Shown piece after piece: positions 34,701 through 40,700 of a stretch of 64,000 nt of DNA. The position numbers and the translations under genes are program-made. The notes beneath the pieces are model-generated. The model made no database searches. It saw only the letters and a program-made list of their open reading frames with translations, and was not told where the DNA came from. The stretch comes from Flectonema sp. DT1601 (taxonomy: Eukaryota > Euglenozoa > Diplonemea > Diplonemida > Diplonemidae). The stretch spans positions 249,501 to 313,500 of the forward strand of contig OZ025865.1 in the NCBI GenBank assembly GCA_964019425.1, written 5' to 3'. Within the stretch, counting starts at the first letter, position 1. Each line of letters opens with the position of its first letter.

Positions 34701-37700
34701 TGTAGTGACGCTACCTGCAGCTTCCTGAAGACGAGCTAAGTCAGTGAGTCTCAACTCAAGAGCGTGTAGTGATGAGTGAACAAGACTCTCGTCCATTAAC
34801 TCTGTTGATGTTGGTGACCATGGAGGACTTCTTGGATCTTCTGATTGCGTCTCCGTTAGTTGTTGTTGAAGTTGAGAACACCTCTCTTGAAGTTTTTGAT
34901 TCTCATCTTCCACAGCACTAGTTGCAGCGGATGACATCGCTTGTTGACGAAGGCTACTTTGAAGGTAATTCTCACACCTCGTTCTCAACTCCGCTCCATC
35001 CTGAAGTTTATCTTTCAACTGCTGGTGTTGTTTCTCCAGTTGTTCAATCTTAAGCTTCAGAGTCGTTACTTCTTCATTGTTTTCACAGTCGACTTCAGAT
35101 TTTAGTAAGCTCATCTTTTCTTCCATTTCTAAGAGCTCTTGTTCTTGTTGTTGTTGTTTCACTCTGTAGTCACTATTTTCACGGAATGATTCTTCCAGTT
35201 GTTCCTCGTTGGCAGATCTCATGTCGGACATCTTCTGTTCCATTCTTTGAAGGGAGGCTTCGAGAATGAGACTCTTCTCTGACATCTTCTGTTGAGCCTC
35301 TCTCAAGGATGCTTCCAAAGTGAGACTCTTCTTGCGATTCCTTTCAGCGTTCTCGTTGTTCTCTCTGACGGAGTTCTCGAGTTGCTGCTGGTAGTCGGAT
35401 TCCATGTCTGACATCTTCTGTTGAGCTTCTCGAAGGGAGGCTTCCAAAGTGAGGTTCTTCTTTCGACTGGCCTGCAGTTCACGCTGAGCATCGTCACCGA
35501 CTACCTTCAGAGTGTCCTCGTGAGCGGATTCCATGTCTGACATCTTCTGTTGAGCCTCTCTCAAGGAAGCTTCTAAAGTGATACTCTTCTTGCGATTCCT
35601 TTCAGTGTTCTCGCTGTTCTCTCTGACGGAGTTCTCGAGTTGCTGCTGGTAGTCGGATTCCATGTCTGACATCTTCTGTTGAGCCTCTCGAAGGGAAGCT
35701 TCCAAAGTGAGGTTCTTCTTGCGACTGGCCTGCAGTTCACGCTGAGCATCGTCACCGACTACCTTCAGAGTGTCCTCGTGAGCGGATTCCATGTCTCTGA
35801 CGTTAGTCTGAGCCTCTCTCAAAGATGATTCCAAAGTCCGATTCTTCTTTCGGAGGTCTTCCATCGACTCGCCGTTCAGTTTTGTAGAGCGCTCCAGTTG
35901 GTCTTCGTAATCAGATTCCATGTCTCGAAGTCTTTGATGTGACTCTCTCAAGGATGCTTCCAGAGTGAGGCTTTTCTTACGATTCCTTTCAGCATTCTCG
36001 TTGTTCTCTCTGACAGAGTTCTCGAGTTGCTGCTGGTAGTCGGATTCCATGTCTGACATCTTCTGTTGAGCCTCTCGAAGGGATGATTCTAAAGTGAGAC
36101 TCTTCTTACGACTATTTTCGGTGTTTTCTCGAGAGACTGTCTCAAGTTGCTGCAGATGGTCAGATTCCAGTTCCGACACCTTCTGTTGCATTTCCCGTAA
36201 AGCTGTTTCAAGAGTAAGACTCTTCTTACGATAAGCCTGTAGTTGTTGTTGTGAATCATCACTGACCACACGGTGAGAGTCTTCAAGTTGTTGTTCATGA
36301 TCAGCTTCCATTTCTTTAATGTGTCGCTGCATTTCTTGAATAGCTGTTTCAAGTTTGAGACTCTTCCTGCGGTAGGTTTCTAACTCTAGTTGTACATCAG
36401 AACTAACAGCTACAGTGTCGTCGTATTTCGATTCCATCTCTCGGAGTTTTTGTTGAGCTTCTGATGCTGACAACTCTAAAGTGAGACTCTTCTTGCGATT
36501 CCTTTCAGCGCTCTCGTTGTTCTCTCTGACGGAGTTCTCGAGTTGCTGCTGGTAGTCGGATTCCATGTCTGACATCTTCTGTTGAGCCTCTCGAAGGGAT
36601 GATTCCAAAGTGAGATTCTTCTTACGACTGGCCTGCAGTTCACGCTGAGCATCGTCACCGACTACCTTCAGAGTGTCCTCGTGAGCGGATTCCATGTCTC
36701 TGACGTTAGTCTGAGCCTCTCTCAAAGATGATTCCAAAGTCCGATTCTTCTTTCGAAGGTCTTCCATCGACTCGCCGTTCAGTTTTGTAGAGCGCTCCAG
36801 TTGGTCTTCGTAATCAGATTCCATGTCTCGAAGTCTTTGATGTGACTCTCTCAAGGATGCTTCCAGAGTGAGGCTTTTCTTACGAATGGCTTGCACTTCA
36901 CGCTGGCCATCGTCACCTAATACTTTCAGAGTGTCCTCGTGAGCGGATTCCATGTCTGACAGTTTCTGCTGCGCCTCTCTCAAGGAAGCTTCCAAAATGA
37001 GACTCTTCTTGCGATTCCTTTCAGCATTCTCGCTGTTCTCTCTGACAGAGTTCTCGAGTTGCTGCTGGTAGTCGGATTCCATGTCTGACATCTTCTGTTG
37101 AGCCTCTCGAAGGGATGATTCCAAAGTGAGACTCTTCTTACGATGTTGTTCAGCAGCTTCACTGTTTTCTCTGAGAGACAACTCAAGCTGCTGATAATCT
37201 GATGATTCACTTCCTGTTATCTGTTGTTCTTCTTCAGGGGATGATTTCTTGAGGCGGATATCTTGCAATTCCTCGTCAGCACTCTTTTGGAAAGTTACAC
37301 TCCGACTGCGTACTGGTGATGGTTCATCTTGTCCGAAAGCAGAGAAAGATTTCAATTCTGACTTCGGATCATTCTCTGACTGTGCAGCTCTCATCATTTC
37401 CATCTCTTCTTCAACAGCTCGCAGAGAAGCTTGTAATGCGACATTCTTATTTTTGTGTATTTCAGCTGTTTCGCTCTCTCTTCGACTGGACTCGAGTTGC
37501 TGCTGGTAGTCGGATTTCAATTCCGTCATTTCCTGAGTCACCTCCCGTAGCGATGCTTCAAGAGTGAGATATTTGGTACGCTGTTTTTCAACTGTCTCGT
37601 TGTTCCGCTTTGAAGACGAATCGAGCTGATGCTGATAGTCGGACTCCATGTCAGACATGTTCTGTTGTGACTCCCGTAGAGATGATTCCAAGTTGAGATT

Positions 37701-40700
37701 CCTCTTTCGATGAATTTCAAGTTGTGTCTGTACGTCAGCATTCAAAGTTTTAAGTGAACTATCGAGTTGTTGCTGGTGGTCGGATTCCATGTCTGACATC
37801 TTCTGTTGAGCTTCTCGAAGGGATGCTTCTAAAGTGAGACTCTTCTTACGATTCCTTTCAGTGTTCTCGCTGTTCTCTCTGACAGAGTTCTCGAGTTGCT
37901 CCCTGTGAGATTCTTCTTCCTCAGTTATCTTCTGTTGAGCCTCTCGAAGGGATGATTCTAAAGTGAGATTCTTCTTTCGACTGGCCTGCAGTTCACGCTG
38001 AGCATCGTCACCGACTACCTTCAGAGTGTCCTCGTGAGCGGATTCCATGTCTGACATCTTCTGTTGCGCCTCTCTCAAGGATGCCTCCAGAGTGAGACTC
38101 TTCTTGCGATTCCTTTCAGCATTCTCGCTATTTTCTCTGACGGAGTTCTCGAGTTGCTGCTGGTAGTCGGATTCCATGTCTGACATCTTCTGTTGAGCCT
38201 CTCGAAGGGATGATTCCAAAGTGAGATTCTTCCTACGATGTGTTTCGATAGAAGCATTCAAGAGATTGGTTGAGTGTTGCAGTTTGTCTTCGCAGTCGGA
38301 TTCCGTGTTTCGGAGTTGCTGTTGTGCTTGATTGACGGATGACTGAAGAGTGGTGTTCTTCTTGCGAATAGACTGAGACTCGCTGATATGGGTGTCTAGC
38401 TGCTGTTGGTGATCAGACTCCATTTGTGACATCTGCTGCTTCAATTGTTGCAGTGATAGTTCAGAAGTATTTAATTTATTGCGAAACGATGATGATTCTT
38501 TATCAGATTCTTGAAGTTTTTCTTCGTAGTCAGAAATCAATTTTTGCTGGTGTTCAGGCAACCCTTGTTGTTGTTTGTTAACAATAGTACTTTCTGACTC
38601 TGTTAAGTCTGAGATTATATTTTTCGATTCCTGAGAAATGCTTTCTCTGACACGCTGCGGAGGTTCAACAATCTCCTTCTCGCTGTCTGAAATAACATTT
38701 TTCGATTCCTGTGAAATACTTTCTCTGACATGTTTCTCAGAATTTTTTTGTTTTCTCTCAGCAGCCAACTCATCACAAAGATTCATAATCGATAATTCGT
38801 TCTGTTTGAGAGTTTGATTTGCTTCTGAGAGAGCGCACTTTAATTCAGCAATGGAACTATCTTTCAGGAACATCTGATTATTTATTTCATCAATAAGAAT
38901 ACCCTGAGACTGCAACTGTTGTTGTAACTGATCAACAGTAATGTCCGTTGATAAAGGAATATCTGTTGGCATTGATTGCTGTAGTGAAGCAAGCCTTCCA
39001 GTAAGTCTAGTGATGGTGTCTTGCGAAGATAAATGTTCATTTCTGAGAAGCTCAACGCTGTTGGAGTGTTTTTGTGTTAACTCTTCATGCTGTGATTCCA
39101 ATACTCGTATTCTGTTGCATCTTTCTTTATTATCGTTTTCAGAATTTTCTAACTTTTCAGTTAACACGACGGCCTGTTGGTTGAGATTATTAACATCACT
39201 ACTCATTGAGTTGTTGTCAGCTTGTAGAGTATTTATGTCGTCATTTGCTGAAGACAACTGCTGATCAAAATAAGAAATATTTTCATTCATCTGCTTGAGT
39301 TCAACAATCTGATAGTCACACTGAGCGAGTGCTGAGTCGTGTTCCTCTTCAAGCCTTGTTATCATCGTCGAAGCAGATTGAAATGCTTCTTCCATTTGAG
39401 TGATTTTACTTTGTAGTTCATCAGCACTGTCTGTCGTTGACAATAGCTCTTCTTGTAGTGAATTTGATTTTGATGAAAGTTGTTGTACTTCCTGAGTCAG
39501 AATGTCATTTGTTTTTAATTGCTCATCGAAATTCTCATTTAAACAATTATTTTTATCTTTTAAATCCCTAATCTGTTCATCGCACAATCCCAATGATGTC
39601 TTCTTCGTGTTGACATCATCTCGAGTTTCGTTTAAGATTCCTTCTAAGTTAGTAATAATACTGTCTCTGTTTGATATGTCAGTCTTTAGTTGATATATTT
39701 GAGTCGTAAGTGAAGCACAGGTAGTGTCTTTGTCGTCGATTGTTTGACTAAGATCATTGATTGTTCTCGATAAAGTTGAAACTTCCATCTGTTTCTTTGA
39801 ATCCAATATCAAGAGTTGGTCTTCCAATACCTCACATCGTTCTGTTGATGTTGTTAATTCTGATGACAGGAGTTGTTCCTTTGTGTTGTTGGTTTCAATT
39901 TCTCTGTTTAGTTTGTCATTTTCCGTCTTAAGCATCTCAACATTGTTTGTTAGTTCATCACGTTGATTTTCAGAATTCGTCAAAATCACTTTAATTTCCT
40001 CCAACGTAGTCTCCAACAGCGATATCTCTTTCGTGTCATTGCCGTGAAGCTCTTCAGCTGCTTTTAGTTGAGTTTGGAAGTGTTGGTTGTCGATGTGGAT
40101 TTGAGAAGTTTCGGATGCTGCCGATTTAATTGTTTCTTGTAGTGTGTTAATAGAAACAACGTGACCCCTAATTTCATTTTCAAAAGAGGCGTACTTCTCT
40201 ACTGCGGTACGGAACTGATGGTCGTATTGCGTGCAGAGGACGCTGTGAGAATCATTTTCTGCGTTCAACTGACCTTCTGATATTTTATATTTTAATTGAA
40301 TTTGACTAATGTCTTCTTTTAGAGATTTCGTTTCTCTACATTTCAATTCATGTTGTACTTGTAACGCGTCAAGATCATTATTAAGAGCATCTCGTTCCTC
40401 ACGTATAGACAAATATAATTCTTTTTGAGTAGTCAGTTGACATTTTAAATCAGATACAGTCGCCTCACATTCAGCATTTTGATTTTCTAACTTACGAACT
40501 TCACTCTCGTGTTTTAACGCTGCATTTGTTATTGACTGTTTGAGGTCAGTTATTGATTTTTGATATGTTCCTTCTTCTTCTGAAAGAATTTGAAGTTCAT
40601 TTTTCAATCCTTCTATCTCAGAAGCATGTGACGAGGTGTGTTCATGAAGCGTTCTGATGTCAGTTTCCAACGATGACGTTATGTCTTTGTGTCGTTGTAG

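Noticed and set aside
27600-38400. Regular 129-bp repeats considered as a CRISPR array or satellite
   Set aside because: They are in-frame coding repeats within one long open frame in a eukaryotic gene; no spacer/repeat architecture.
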